Assembly: GCA_022592445.1 (NCBI GenBank)
Contig: JABYQR010000058.1
Location: 62,001-126,000, forward strand
Length of the DNA stretch: 64,000 nucleotides
Reading direction: 5' to 3'
Origin: Cytidiella melzeri
Lineage: Eukaryota; Basidiomycota; Agaricomycetes; Polyporales; Irpicaceae
Shown: one piece after another, positions 44,902 to 56,238 of the stretch
Numbering within the stretch: position 1 is the first letter of the stretch
How the letters are laid out: each line of letters opens with the position of its first letter
Notes under the pieces: generated by a model
Database searches by the model: none
What the model was told of the DNA's origin: nothing
What the model saw: only the letters and a program-made list of their open reading frames with translations
Position numbers and translations under genes: made by a program

Positions 44902-47551
44902 CTATGTGGTTTTAAGGACAGCCTCTATCGACATCATTGCACTCATCGACACAGTCCTATGACCCCGCTGCTTGCGTACTGCCCACGCCGCCGCTCTTCC
45001 AGTCAACCCTTTCCTATAGGCATCCATAAACCGCCACGAGCGATTCACAAACCGCCGGATTACCTCGGTCGGGCACTTGTCTAGGCATCCAAATGCCGCC
45101 GTCTTCGCATCGTCAAACGTCTTCTTGTGCATCTCGCGATACCGATACTTGCACCACCCCCAATACTATCAACCAGAAACATTAGGTGAGCAATATGAAT
45201 ATCAAATTGAAGCGCACCATCTCGATTGGATTGAGTTCACAGTGAAACTTTGGAAGGAAGATGCATTCATGACCCGCACCCTTGATGAGTTCCTCGAGCA
45301 ACGAGATCTGGTTTGCAAAGTCATCCTGCTGACTGAGGAGTCGAGCCATGCAGCAATTCCGGCTCTCGAATGGGCAGACAGGTTTGCATTTTGCTCGCAA
45401 GCCTTTCACATCAAATCCGCGCTCCTCGAGAACTTGTTGGAGTCCCTTCGGCTCGCCGTTCGCCAGTGTCATCTTCTGTGGTTTGCCACGGTGCGCGGAT
45501 ACAGGGTTGGTCTGAGGTATGACTGTATCTTTCTGTACGCGCTGCTTCCCGCCATTGGATTTGTTCATTTCGAAGGCACGCAGAGCGTCTGGGCCGAGCG
45601 ACGCGTGGGCTGAGGACTGATCAAAGATGAAAAGCACTTGGCAGCCAGGATGCGCCTCCTCAAAGATCTCGATAGCTTGGTTGACTTGCTCGAGAAGCTG
45701 TTTGTGGTCCCACCATGGATCGCCGTTGGAGCCGGGATAGATAACTTTGCGAGCATCCTTAATGATCTCGCTGTTTGCATTCCGAAGCACCAAACGGCCT
45801 GTGACTTGATTGACAAAATCAGAGACATGGATTAGGCGGCCACGGCTTTTCTTCTGAAGGATGGTTTGGCCTTCCTGTAACCTGAGAAACATTAGCGTGA
45901 GCAATATGGAGCGGGAAAGTGCATCACTCACCATGCTGCGGATTTGAACTCATTCGCATGAAAGCATGACTCATCTTGAAACTGTGCAATGATTTCCTTC
46001 TCGCCAGGCTTCAAGTTTGGTGGCACCGCGACAAGCTCGCCATCCACAACTTTGTATTGAGTCATTCTTGCTTCAAACACAGCCATTCTTGGCAAGAAAA
46101 CATCATCACGGTACTTCCGAACATCCTCCCGTTTGTGTCCATCCATATAAACACCCTTTTGCAGGACTGTCCGTCGCCAGCCCAGCCTGACCAGCCAACA
46201 CCGTGCTGTCCGCTCACAGAGCGGCCGTTTCAGGGTGACGCCCAGAGTGGGAAGGATTTCATCGTTCAAAGCCTTTTGGAAGCCACGTGGTGTGACATCT
46301 CCCGCCGTCTGTGCCATGAGCCAATCGCGAGCCGCACCACTGATGGTTTCATCCAAAAGGAGAGTTCTTGCTTTCCGTTTCCCGCCTCGCTTCTCCTCTG
46401 GCAATGCCTCGTAGATCTGGTAGTGTCGAGCTAGCGCACGCACCCGCCTCGCAAACCAGTGACCCTCTCCCTCGTGCCATTGTGCAGCAATCTGGACACT
46501 AGCTGGAATCCGCCGAACACCTTTGAGTCGCAGAGTGGCAAAGAATCACAGAATCATGAGCTGATTGACTTTGGAAAGCGGGAGAACCTTGCTCTTCTGC
46601 TTCAAGGTAGCTTTGATACGCTTCCGCAAGGTCTTCCAGCTGCGGACACTGGCAACCGGAGTTGATGCACAGGCACGCAACTCGTCCACCTCAGCTTTGA
46701 GCTCCCAAGGCACGCCATCCTCGTCATCATCTGAAAGCTCAGCATCGCTTGCTGGGGTTTCAGCTCGGGTGCCACCTGCTGCGTCTGACATCTCAGCATC
46801 GTCTTCGCTTGAGTGGTTGCTGCTCCCCGTCTCGTCATCCGTCAGGCACTGAACAGGCAAAGGGAAGTCAGATGAAGGCTTGGTTATTGGTTGTGGAATA
46901 GTAAGTGGAGTCGGCGCAGCTGGTTTTGGCTGTGGTCGACAGGCGAAGCCAAACATATCCAGGCTTTGTTGGGAGGCAAGTGCCTTTTTGTATCTCCTCT
47001 GAGTCCTTGGTGCACAATTTGCGAGATCGGGACCTTTTCCGTATGTCTTTGGGCGGGCTATATAATGTTTTGTGCATCAGAGCTTTTCTTCTCGAGAATG
47101 AGTCTAAAAACTGACGCCTTTTTTGCTTTTTTTGCTTCTGCCGCTCACGGCGCAGTGCTGGCGGGATGCAGTCTTTGTCGCGAGGATCATCTCCACTCTT
47201 TACAGCCATGCCGACCAGCTGTCCACAAAACTCCTTATCCTCCATGTCCCTCTCCCAATCTGAGTCAAACATGTCATCATCTTCGCAAAATTTGTCCTCG
47301 CTTGCATCTGCGTGGTTAACAAATTCGTGTTGGGCACCAAAGGCACGCGAAAAATCCGGGAAGGGGTGGAATAGTGTGTCAAAGGTCACAGAATTGATCT
47401 CGTCATCATTGGGATGACTGTGATGGGGATCAGTGATATTATTGTCCTCGGCGGCACCAGGTGGGCTGGCAGGCGTGGAAGAATGTTTAAATTGGTTTTG
47501 TAGGCTGCTTATGTTGCGCTTTAGAGCCTTCAGGGGCCTTCCGCGACCCAT
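44902..47551 (-). pseudogene. DDE transposase with one premature stop
   Basis: The reading runs from MGRGRPLKALKRNISS at 47551 to ...SIEAVLKTT at 44902. It has an acidic, charged N-terminal region, a helix-turn-helix-like middle (GVRRIPASVQIAAQWHEGEG, RRVRALARHYQIYEALP) and a C-terminal DDE domain. Candidate triad positions are FQDESCFHANE, FIFDQSSAHASLG and ELNPIEMYWGW, in the spacing style of Tc1/IS630 enzymes, followed by RFVNRSWRFMDAYRKGLTG. Introns near 47110, 45930 and 45190 are GT-AG. A single in-frame TGA at 46548-46546 separates an upstream block ending VNQLMIL from FFATLRLKGV. It probably derives from CGA by CpG transition. Everything else is open, so inactivation looks recent unless the stop is spliced or read through. 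Confidence 0.7.
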
Positions 47552-47860
47552 TTTTGAGGTGGAAAAGAGAGTAAAATGCCAAGAATAAACAATATTTTAA
47601 GCGCCAATCCCTTGATGAAATGTTCCTCAACTTCAGGATCATGGCCGGCCACCTGAAAGGGAGCAATTGGCGTATTTTCCCTGAATTTATCACATTTTTT
47701 CAGGGGGTTGGCCAATTTTGGAGGGTACAATTACTGAATATGGAATTTCCGCCGGAACGGCTTGTGCAAATGTCATAATTTTGGGTGCGTTGGAATGCTC
47801 TCCTGAATCCTGAGCTATCCAGATACTCAAAACTCCGCAAAAAACTTGGTCAAATTTCTC

Positions 47861-47884
47861 GTTGACTTTGATTGTCCGCAACTG
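47861..47884 (-). repeat. Terminal inverted repeat, right
   Basis: Read on the minus strand it starts CAGTTGCGGACAATC. TA lies directly outside (47885-47886). Confidence 0.8.
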
Positions 47885-48907
47885 TACCTGACGTTCACAA
47901 CGCGAATCCCGACTTCATGAATCCAAGTATCCTACCGCTCTCGCCTCAACTGATATTGCACAGGACGTGCGAGGCAAGCTCTCTGTATCATAACCGACAT
48001 TGAAGACCTACATGATGTATTCTCGAGTCAATGAACACAGCGAAACACTACAAGGACTGTTGGCTCTTTGCCTTCCCTCGTCTCCACTACATAGGGACAA
48101 CAATCTTACTGCTTTGGTCACAAAATTACCACATTTAGATACATTGAGGTTAGGGTTAGACCCATTTGCAAGCAAAGAGTAGTGCGCAAATCAATTGTCA
48201 TTCAAAACAAAAAAAAACCAACATATAGGCATAGGGACAGACACAACAACAGCAAGACTACAACTGAAGACAAGAGATCGGCATAGGGAATAACAAAGTC
48301 AGCGCGTGCACTATCCCATCCTCCTTTGCGCGAGCGTAAACACTTTCAGTAATAGGGCGTGTTGAATACCCCTGCCAAACAGCACCCCAGATCCCAATGA
48401 CATGAGGGCCAGCAACCAGCCTTACACCTCATCAGCACTGCGGCCATTGAACTATACACCACCTGCTACTTACTATGACGAATATACACCGGGTTCCAAT
48501 CCTTGAAAGACTACAATATAGCGCCTGTGAACACCATCTTCACCAAACAGATAAGGATAGACACAAGGGCGCACAATCGCCAAACGCTCATGCACACGTC
48601 TATCTGGACCTGGCCCTTGACGAGGTAAGCGACAATAGGTAACGTCAGTCAGGATGTTATCCTAAGCCACGAGCGTGTCGTCCTTGTCCTCAAACACCTC
48701 AACTACGGCCATAGGACAATCACGCCAGTGCAGCTCAGCAGAAGATCTACTGATGTTTGAGACATTATGTTCGGCACAACAAAGGTACCACTCACCTTGA
48801 GAAATATACACCCGGTGACCAATCCCAGGATACAACATAGATCTCCGGCGTAGGGGACACTAGAGATATGCAACAATTAATCCCCAAATAAGCGATGCGA
48901 GGACTGA
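47885..48907. other. Intergenic
   Basis: About 1 kb with an A9 run near 48217 and no supported exon. It is probably the 3' region of the following minus-strand gene. Confidence 0.4.
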
Positions 48908-50043
48908 CTAACCATCAATACCTGAGCTGGACAACGGCGAAACTGCCACAGGTGAACCAACGGGACCCATGGCGGAGACAGGACATAAATTGTTGAGGAA
49001 GAAAAGCGAGGGAGACGGCGATGGGAAAGCAGAAGACAACGACAACGAGACTACGAATGACAACGACGCAGACAGAGATGACAACAGAGGGGACACATTG
49101 ATATCGGGGACAGAAGGTGAACAACGGAGGGAATGGGGAAGAGAGTGCGAAGGAGAATGAGGGGGAGAGTGAGTGGGAGAGCGGGAGAGAGACGGTTGGG
49201 GAGTCCTGAGGTTAGAAGGGGTATATATAAGGAGGGGACAGACAGAACCGGGTCGCGAAGGAGACGGGCTAGATGAACACCCGTGCATAGTTTTCGCCGA
49301 TTGCGTGCTTGGTGATTGGCGCGGCGATGACGCCGCCCCGGCGGCATCCTGAGACACGGGGAAATGTGATCGATAGAAGAGATTGTTGGAGGAAGCGGTG
49401 GGTCCAGATGTATGGTGTGTGAGACTTGATGGGGGAGTATGTGATGAGCTAGCCGCGCTTAAAGGCGGCAATGGTGAAGAATGGGTGTCGCGTAAGTTTG
49501 AGGGTGCAGCGCGTCGTGAGGCCGCCGTATACGTGTGTGAGGCAGCCGAAGCTGGAGATAGTGATGCAGAGCTCGATAGTTTGTGCGCTAGCTCAGCCTC
49601 GGATAGCGGCATTGGTGACAATATAAAGACTTTTCCATCTACCTGCACAGCCGCGGACTGGAGTTGCACTGTCTGGATATCGTGTGATAGCCATGAGATA
49701 CCACTTAAAGTGGTAGCAGATGGGCGGCGCCGAGAGGTCGGCGTTGATGTCGGTGAAGAGTCAGGCACGCGAGGCGGCGTTGTGGGAGATGACGGCAAAC
49801 GCGATGGCAAATGGGTCTCAGCTGCTCGTCGTGGATAATACAATTGATAATCAGAAAAAAATACTAGGGTATATGCGTCCACGTACCTCTGGGTCGTTGG
49901 ATGGGCTCCATGTCCCATGGATACAACGTGAGCATCATGCTATTGTCAGCCCACTCGCTCACATCGCCAACTGATTCCCACTCGTTGTCCGAGTCATCAG
50001 AGTCATCTGATGGGGTATGCACGGTAGTCCTACGACAGGACAT
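48908..50043 (-). CDS. Hypothetical Ser/Pro-rich protein
   Basis: Two exons, 50043-49887 and 49821-48908, joined by a 65-nt intron, encode about 356 residues. The first exon is acidic and short (MSCRRTTVHTPSDDSDDSDN, then EWADNSMMLTLYPWDMEPI). The second begins with a mixed region containing SWLSHDIQTVQLQSAAVQVD and VFILSPMPLSEAELAHKL. It then turns into long Ser, Pro and Thr runs, with a tract of tandem PTHSPPHSPSHSLPHS-like repeats. No domain is recognised. The C-terminal low-complexity part might be over-extended, but the frame stays open across it. It lies among other accessory genes. Confidence 0.45.
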
Positions 50044-50277
50044 ATAAGCACGAAGGAAAGAGAAAAAAGAGAGAGAAAGAAGTAAGGAGACAAGAGGCAT
50101 GAGGAGGAGGAAGGGTGGGCAACGGTACATCAAAGATATCGCTCAGCGAAGTTATACTGAGTTTGATTACAAAGATCACGCGTTCAGTTTGTTTTGACAT
50201 TTGTGTAGCTTTTGAGCGTGTCGGATCACCGCGAGGCAAACGCGAGGCAATAGCTGGATACTTAACAGCTAGCGTAC

Positions 50278-50826
50278 GTGTCGACTGAAGATCTTAACTC
50301 CTCTTTCTCCATCATGGATGCTGCGCACAATGTTGAACGTGTTGCAATTCAAACCTATACATCACCGGCGTCGAGCGTTCACTCTGACAGTGAGTCCGTC
50401 AGTCCAACGCAGTATGCACTGCATATTGATCTTGAATTAGGCGAGCCTGAGAACGTGGCTATTAAAGAGGAATGTCTAAAGGCAAAGGTTATCGCTCTCA
50501 AGGCTGCTATCGCTGGTATTGACGATGAGCTTCTCGCGCTGCAGGAGCATATAATCGAACTTATTGTCAAACGTACTTCTCCCAACAATGAGTTGGCGAC
50601 AGCGGAGCAGAGTGTTCTCTGGGAGCAGGAGATGCCAGGCGGAGAACCAGAGGAAGTGGAGGCTCGGCAACAGCGAGTAGCCTCATTCGCTGCTGAGCTC
50701 GGCTGCCTGGATGCCGACATTGCAACAGTACATGCGCGGACAAACGGACTCGCTGTCACCCGCAACAATCTCACAGTGGCTAGGGAACGCGCAGTAGAGG
50801 ACTTGGAGAACTGCCTGATGTCTTAG
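50278..50826 (+). CDS. Hypothetical coiled-coil protein
   Basis: Single open frame of 182 residues with a possible later start at 50314 (MDAAHNVERVAIQTYT). The first 60 residues are polar and unstructured. From about residue 65 heptad-like helices dominate (LKAKVIALKAAIAGIDDELL, LQEHIIELIVKR, QQRVASFAAELGCLDADIA), consistent with a coiled coil. No known domain. The gene stands alone between minus-strand genes and is probably lineage-specific. Confidence 0.45.
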   Translation: MSTEDLNSSFSIMDAAHNVERVAIQTYTSPASSVHSDSESVSPTQYALHIDLELGEPENVAIKEECLKAKVIALKAAIAGIDDELLALQEHIIELIVKRTSPNNELATAEQSVLWEQEMPGGEPEEVEARQQRVASFAAELGCLDADIATVHARTNGLAVTRNNLTVARERAVEDLENCLMS

Positions 50827-51061
50827 TTTTTTGTTTGTATATCTTGAATAAATGGTCACAATGTCGGTGTTTTTGAGTTAATGCAGATTGATTGTAAAGT
50901 AAACAACAACAAGAGAGTACGTGGCAGGGAACAAGCAGAACATATAACGACGAGAGCAGTACAATAGAGAGACAACAACAGCACGGGCGGAGCAGAACGG
51001 CGGCGGCGGGAACATGCCCGATGAGGTCGAAGATGTGAGAAGGATACGCGCCGTGAACTCA
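50827..51061. other. Intergenic, convergent
   Basis: Short gap between converging genes with a TGAATAAATGG polyadenylation-like motif near 50845. No gene seen. Confidence 0.4.
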
Positions 51062-53260
51062 CCGCTTTGCACGCTTGCGAGGCGAGCTGGTAGGCTGGGT
51101 GAGTGGACGTTTACTGGTGCCGGGAATTGGCGCGCTTTCTGTGTCATGTTCAAGAACCCACGTCACATCGTCGACGAGGGCAGACCACTCAGCAAGAATA
51201 CTGTCCTGGCCTTGCTCGAAGATTGCGTTGCCCACCCACAACAGACCACAAAGAATTAAGAATATGCCATTTTTACCTGGCCTAATCAAACTAGACCAGT
51301 CGGACGGCGATGCACCACTGGGACAGCTTCTCCAATAACATGGAGTGGCTTTGAATACGAGGACCAGCTGCAGGGCGGCCGTGCTTGAACCACTCAGCGA
51401 TCTCGTCCAGGCGGCCATCGCCGGGCAAGATATTACCCCTTGGGTCGTCGAAGCCGGCTTTTGCTTGCTGACGAATGAATTGAGACACGCACGCTGTCCA
51501 TGGTGCGTTGAACACAGCTTCTACAACTGGCTTATATGCGCTCTGCAGCTTGTCGGGGCAGTCCGAGCCTGTGAGCGCGATGATAGGTGACTACGGCTGT
51601 GCATCGCTGTTAGAAGGCAGCAATGACAAAGCATGGATGCTCGCATCTGCACCTACACAGGAAGGGGAAGCTGGCAGCCGTGGGGCCACTTGAGACGCTG
51701 GTGGTGTACAAGATGCACCTGATGGTTCAGGCAGCATGGTTTCTGTCGGCGTTACGGCGGGAGCCTGTGTCAAGGGTGGTGTTGGCGTTGTGGCCAAAAT
51801 CTGTGTTGCGGGTGGTGGCAACGGGGTAGGAGAATTCCGTAGAAGCGGCGGCGGTTCGACAGGTTGTACGTCAGCGGCGGGCAATGCCGATCTCGAGGGC
51901 GCTGGCTGCTGGACGGTGGCGGTTTGTTCCCCAGGCACGGCTGGAGCGCTCAATGGGACCGGCCTCGGATTGTCTAGCTCGCCTTCAGCGTTGGTGGCAG
52001 CAGATGGACTAGGTTCCCTCAACGGCGTGCTGGGAGATAGAGCTTGACAACGACACTCGTCCTCGGAGTAAACAGCAGATGCGAAGGTGACCATTGAGGT
52101 CTCAACGGATTTGAATTCCTCAGGGTCAAACTCAGGCCACTGTCGAGGAAACGCCTGAGGCGTCTCACCGCAATGAAAGCTGCATGGGTGTAAGTGTAAA
52201 GCACGCGGCCATAAAACGGATACGCACCTTCGCATACCGATACGGCCCTGTTGAGACGGGATTGGGCCAGCGATCAGGATTGAAACCACCATGCCTGTGT
52301 GCTCAGACAGTCCCTCAGCGATGGCTTTCACGAATGGTTCAGCATTGATGATACATCTGGCCTGGATCAGCTCAGGTCTTAATGGTAGACGGTATAGACA
52401 TACTGTTCAAAATCCAAGGCTGTCTCCGGTGCATCAGTATTGGCCTGGGACTCCTTGAGCCACTGCTGATAGTCGGCCTCCGCGAGCTCTCTGATACGTG
52501 CTTTCACTTCAGGACTCTCATTGTCCCAGAATTCTTTGACTACCTTCTGCCGGATTTTGAGGCGCGATGGTTTGTCATCACTGTTCACCGCAGCCGCGAC
52601 AGCCTCTTCATACTGCTGATCAAACATTTCGCACATCTTTTACTTGTAGTGTATGGTCTGGTAGAAGTAGTAATCGGCCACGCGTCGCACTTGATCAACG
52701 GATTGCTTGGTCATCTTGCAAAACAAAATGTTTGCCTCCTCCTTCATTGCGGAATTTGTAACTTTGCAATAGCGGTGGTAATACCACATGCACAACTTCT
52801 ATAATGATATGTGAATTGGCAAGACAGGTGGCAGCTGTGGACTTACAGTTCGAACTTTTGCATAATATGCTACCTTTGCTGCCGCCTCGTCTTCCGAAAG
52901 TCCAGTCGTTCCCGGAACCTTTTCACCAGTGACCGGCGCCACATCCATGATATCGTCTTCAGGAGGATCCTGCTCGAGAGGTAGATTGTAGCCATAGCGA
53001 AGTATCCAAGCTGTGGTCATTGTGTCGTAGAATTTTGTCGCCTTTCCACTCGCTGTAGCGTCATCCCAGTCAGTTTTGAAACTCTCGAGCCATGCTGTTT
53101 TACCGCTGGGGACCCAGCTCTTGCGACCACAGGGTTTTGAAGATTTCTGCTTCGCCCACCGGAGAACAAGGGCGAGAGCAGCGAGGATGCGAGGCGGGAC
53201 AGCGCCGACGTGGCAGTGGCAGAACAAGCGGTAAAAGACGCTCGTGTGCAATCCCGGCAC
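51062..53260 (-). CDS. Agaricomycete-expanded hypothetical protein
   Basis: A multi-exon minus-strand gene, possibly decayed. Recognisable blocks in order: GRKSWVPSGKTAWLESFKTD with FYDTMTTAWILRYGYNLP, then VVKEFWDNESPEVKARIREL, then a Pro/Ser-rich stretch preceded by GPIPSQQGRIGMRR and a WPEFDPEEFKSVETSMVTFA motif. The tail is KNGIFLILCGLLWVGNAIFE and a basic PRKRAKR end. I know this arrangement from large unnamed families in white-rot fungi but not its function. A TAA near 52640 interrupts the frame before KMCEMFDQ unless spliced out. The first exon was not identified, so coordinates are approximate. Confidence 0.4.
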
Positions 53261-54543
53261 ACAAGCGCTGAGTGCAGATGAGGGACAAGCGCTCCGCGGG
53301 AAGCATTCACACCGTACTCATCCCGCCTCCCGCTCTCGTAGCAGATGACAGTATGACATCAGCTTATAGAATGGATATATTAGGGTTATCCGTAGTCAAA
53401 ATTTGAATGTGGTGCGTATTTGAGAAAATAGATCCATTGCCGCCCAGGTTTGATGGCTACCTACCTATTGTGGGTATGGACCGGCTGCTATATGGAAGGA
53501 AAACAGGAATATATTGCTACTAGAGGCTTTTAATAATGCCTGCTGTACTATTAGGTCCATGGTTTTCTTCAATCCTTCCTCTAGTCTACTAGTATATATA
53601 TATAAAACCAGTACAAGGTCTGGTGGAGATCTACTCCTAAATCACCCTTGCCAGCGTCGTCCGTTGCCTCCGTCACGGACTCGCTTGATAACTGCTCCTA
53701 TTGCGACACTCAGAGCGACCACCCAATTTCCCTACGCTCAGGACCTTTCGTCCCGCTCGACTGTGATCGCCCGCGCGTGCTGCACCCAGATTGTTGGTTA
53801 TCACCGGACTTTGAAGGCAAGGACCACGAGTGCAAACTAGTACAGTTCAATCTTACCAGCTCTACCAACGTTGTCATTGGTCATGCATTCGCTTGCAATA
53901 CGCATCGCCGCTCGGGAAGTGTTGTTCTACACTACTGCCCCCGCGCGCAGTCTGTCGAGTCAAATTGACTGCAATCTCACATAGCCTTATTCTGCGACTT
54001 GCGCTCCATTAATTTGTCTGTCTCTTACAGTTCCTTTTGGCTTCGTTATACTGCATTTGCTTTTTAATTGCGTTATTTTACTGCGTTACTGCATTGCGTT
54101 TCACCTTCACTGCGTCGAGCTTACTGCGTTCACTTTCACTGCACCCGTGTTTTACAGCGACTTCTTCATCTTCACCAGCGACCGCGTTTTGTGTTTGAGA
54201 TTCATTTTTCGCCTGCGTTTACCATCTGCATCTCTCCGGGCGCCGTTTTACTACAAGTTGCGACGTCTCCCGCGCGTTCTCTTTGAGCCGCGCTAAAACT
54301 CTTTCGCTTTCTCCGCGCTGACTTGCCCTTTTACCCGCAATACGCGTGGTAGTTGCCCGCCTAGCTCCCTTCACATACACTTTATCACAAACCTTGTCCC
54401 TCTTTTTTAGCACAGGTAAAACTAGGACTCTAAGACCACCTTGCCCACTTTAACACATCCGTGCTTCCACACCTTTACACTTCTATTGCCACTTCGTGGT
54501 TGGTTGTGTTGTCTTTAAGGTTGTTCTTAGTTTGAAGCGTGAC
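53261..54543. other. Gene-poor stretch with TACTGCG-like pyrimidine-rich tract
   Basis: No supported exon. Around 54040-54150 short motifs such as TTACTGCGTT and TTCACTGC recur several times in a T/C-rich context. A short TA run is at 53590-53604. Confidence 0.4.
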
Positions 54544-55563
54544 TCAGTGTCTCAGCGCATAGGCGGGGGGAATGATGCCAACAAGGGCGGAGTAAAAAAT
54601 GTGTTGAGGGAATTCAATCCCCTTGGAAAGAATCTTTGAGTAAAGATTGTGCGCGTCATCGAGTAGTTTGTCCATTTCGTGGACAGGACAGCGGAGGGAG
54701 AAGAGTTGGAATATTTTGTTTGCGTCCGACATAGTAGAAGTCGGTTTGAAACGTTTGGAGAGTTTCTCCATAAGTCTGTGAGGCGCAGTCTCGTTGAGAT
54801 AGTTTGCCATCACAGAATCTGCGATGTGTCCAGCCAGGACATTGAGGACGGCACGTTGGACCTCTTGAGGAATGGTAAGACCACCCCTATAGCTGTAGAA
54901 GTCGACGATAGTCGACATTGCAGTATTGACGCGGAACTTCCACATCGGCTAGGTATCAGGACCTGTGAGTTTGCCAACGTCTGCAAAGGCTTTGTGGACG
55001 TTGCTAAGCGACATAGTTTACTCCACATCGTGCTTCGGAGGCACGGAAAGGAGGGACATCACCGCTCATGCGGAGTCAGTAGGGCCAGATGGCGAGGGGG
55101 ACGGTGCACGATGGACTCTGGGCAGTTTGCCCCTTTGCCTTTCGTGCGCCTCGTTGTCGTCCATAGGATCGTTGCTATCGTCTGACGATGGCTTAGTGGG
55201 GTGACAACGGGCAAAGTCATTGCGGAGTGTGTTGAATGGAGTGCGACGACAATCTGAGGGGGGTGCTGATACTCGACGTGATGCTGTGATTCAGGCAATT
55301 GGATGGTTGACAATGGCAGAGGTAGTAGGGATGTTGGGGGCGTGGTCAGAAGGTGCAGGACCTGGGGTAACAGCGCGAGAAGCAGAAGACATTGTAGGTT
55401 GAGGAGGAGTAGGAGCAGGAGGAGGAGTTGGAGTAGGAGTGAAGACAGGAGTACGTCTTCTGCGAGTGATACGAGGGATGGTGCCTCTGAGAAAATCAGT
55501 TTGGTATTGCTCGCGTGTAGAACGACGAGGTTGAGACTGATCAGCGGGATCAGAGCTCATCAA
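54544..55563 (-). pseudogene. Decayed gag-like retrotransposon gene
   Basis: On the minus strand it reads from MMSSDPADQSQPRRSTREQY through a Pro/Thr-rich region to a gag-type core: GKLTGPDT, then MWKFRVNTAM, HRLMEKLSKRFKPTSTMSDA and LYSKILSKGIEFPQ, ending LVGIIPPAYALRH. The layout (substrate-type WKFR start, then helices with a long-loop and IIPPAY) resembles Copia-class gag (UBN2/gag_2). The same frame holds stops at 55293-55291 (TGA), 55068-55066 (TGA), 55020-55018 (TAA) and 54951-54949 (TAG). No pol, reverse transcriptase or integrase follows, so it is a truncated remnant. Confidence 0.6.
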
Positions 55564-55829
55564 CTGGTGGAGAGTGAGTGCAGAGAGTAGTATAAGTGAG
55601 GTAAAGAGCTTATCCGGGGCTCATAACCTGTTAGAAGGCTATGCAAGTAGAGGAAAGCGTTGAGAGTATCAAGATTGAGAGGGATCACACAGTGGGAGTT
55701 GGGGATCAAAAGTGTGTATTGTTGCATTGATCAGAGTAAGTCATATATACGGTAACTACGGCGCTTGTACGTTAAGCATCTAATTAATATAGTCAAACAC
55801 CTGTGCCGCTCCTTGCTGCTGCATTGACA
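55564..55829. other. Intergenic, possible LTR remnant
   Basis: Next to the gag remnant there is a stretch with TGTTAGAAGG near 55630 and GCATTGACA near 55829, which would fit TGT...ACA ends of a small LTR. No second copy was found, so this is only a suggestion. Confidence 0.25.
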
Positions 55830-56238
55830 ATGGTGAGTGTTCTGTAGCAGTGTTGAAGTAGTACTATCATTGACTCGAGTATCACAGCTCCAATATGGCT
55901 TAGATATATGGGCCAGTGGTGTGGAGAATCCGAAGCTCTCATTCTCGGAAGATGCATACAAAAAGAAGTACGACAATCACATGAAGCAGCTCAAGAAGTG
56001 GACGAACATCAATCCAGAAGGTGTCAAGGTGGTGCGTGCACAGCAGTACAAACGAATACTGTGAGTACAACATCATTGATGCGGTGAATGAGATACTGAT
56101 CAAGCACACAGCCGCCTTGCAGGTATCTCTCTCCCGCAGGAGGGTGTGTCAGCTGGATTTTTGGAAGATGCCCTACAGCGGGCGCAGCGGGATTTGGCAG
56201 CACGAGCCGAACAGGGCAGTGACAAAGAAAGCGAGTAA
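55830..56238 (+). CDS. Small hypothetical protein (100 residues)
   Basis: Model: ATG at 55830-55832, intron 55833-55887, exon 55888-56060, intron 56061-56111, exon 56112-56238. The first coding exon is a single ATG codon. The protein contains LQYGLDIWASGVENPKLSF, YKKKYDNHMKQLKKWTNINP and a helical tail SAGFLEDALQRAQRDLAARA. The second intron joins ILRLAGISLPQEG in frame, which supports it. Family and function are unknown. The gene could have an upstream non-coding exon. Confidence 0.4.

Larger units (their letters stand above)
44718..47884 (-). mobile_element. Tc1/IS630-type DNA transposon (3.17 kb)
   Basis: The element has 24-bp imperfect terminal inverted repeats beginning CAGT(C/T)GCGGACAA and is flanked on both sides by TA, the target-site duplication of the Tc1/mariner/IS630 group. 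It contains one large multi-exon transposase gene on the minus strand. Terminal repeats differ at three of 24 positions. The element is much longer than a classic mariner, mainly because of the transposase N-terminal extension. Confidence 0.8.

Noticed and set aside
45077..45613. A 178-codon plus-strand frame
   Set aside because: It is antisense to the transposase DDE domain.
49383..49838. A 151-codon plus-strand frame
   Set aside because: It is antisense to the Ser/Pro-rich coding exon at 49821-48908.
53366..53390. A TTAGGG-like stretch
   Set aside because: Only one telomere-like unit is present (tattagggtta), which is expected by chance and is not a telomeric array.
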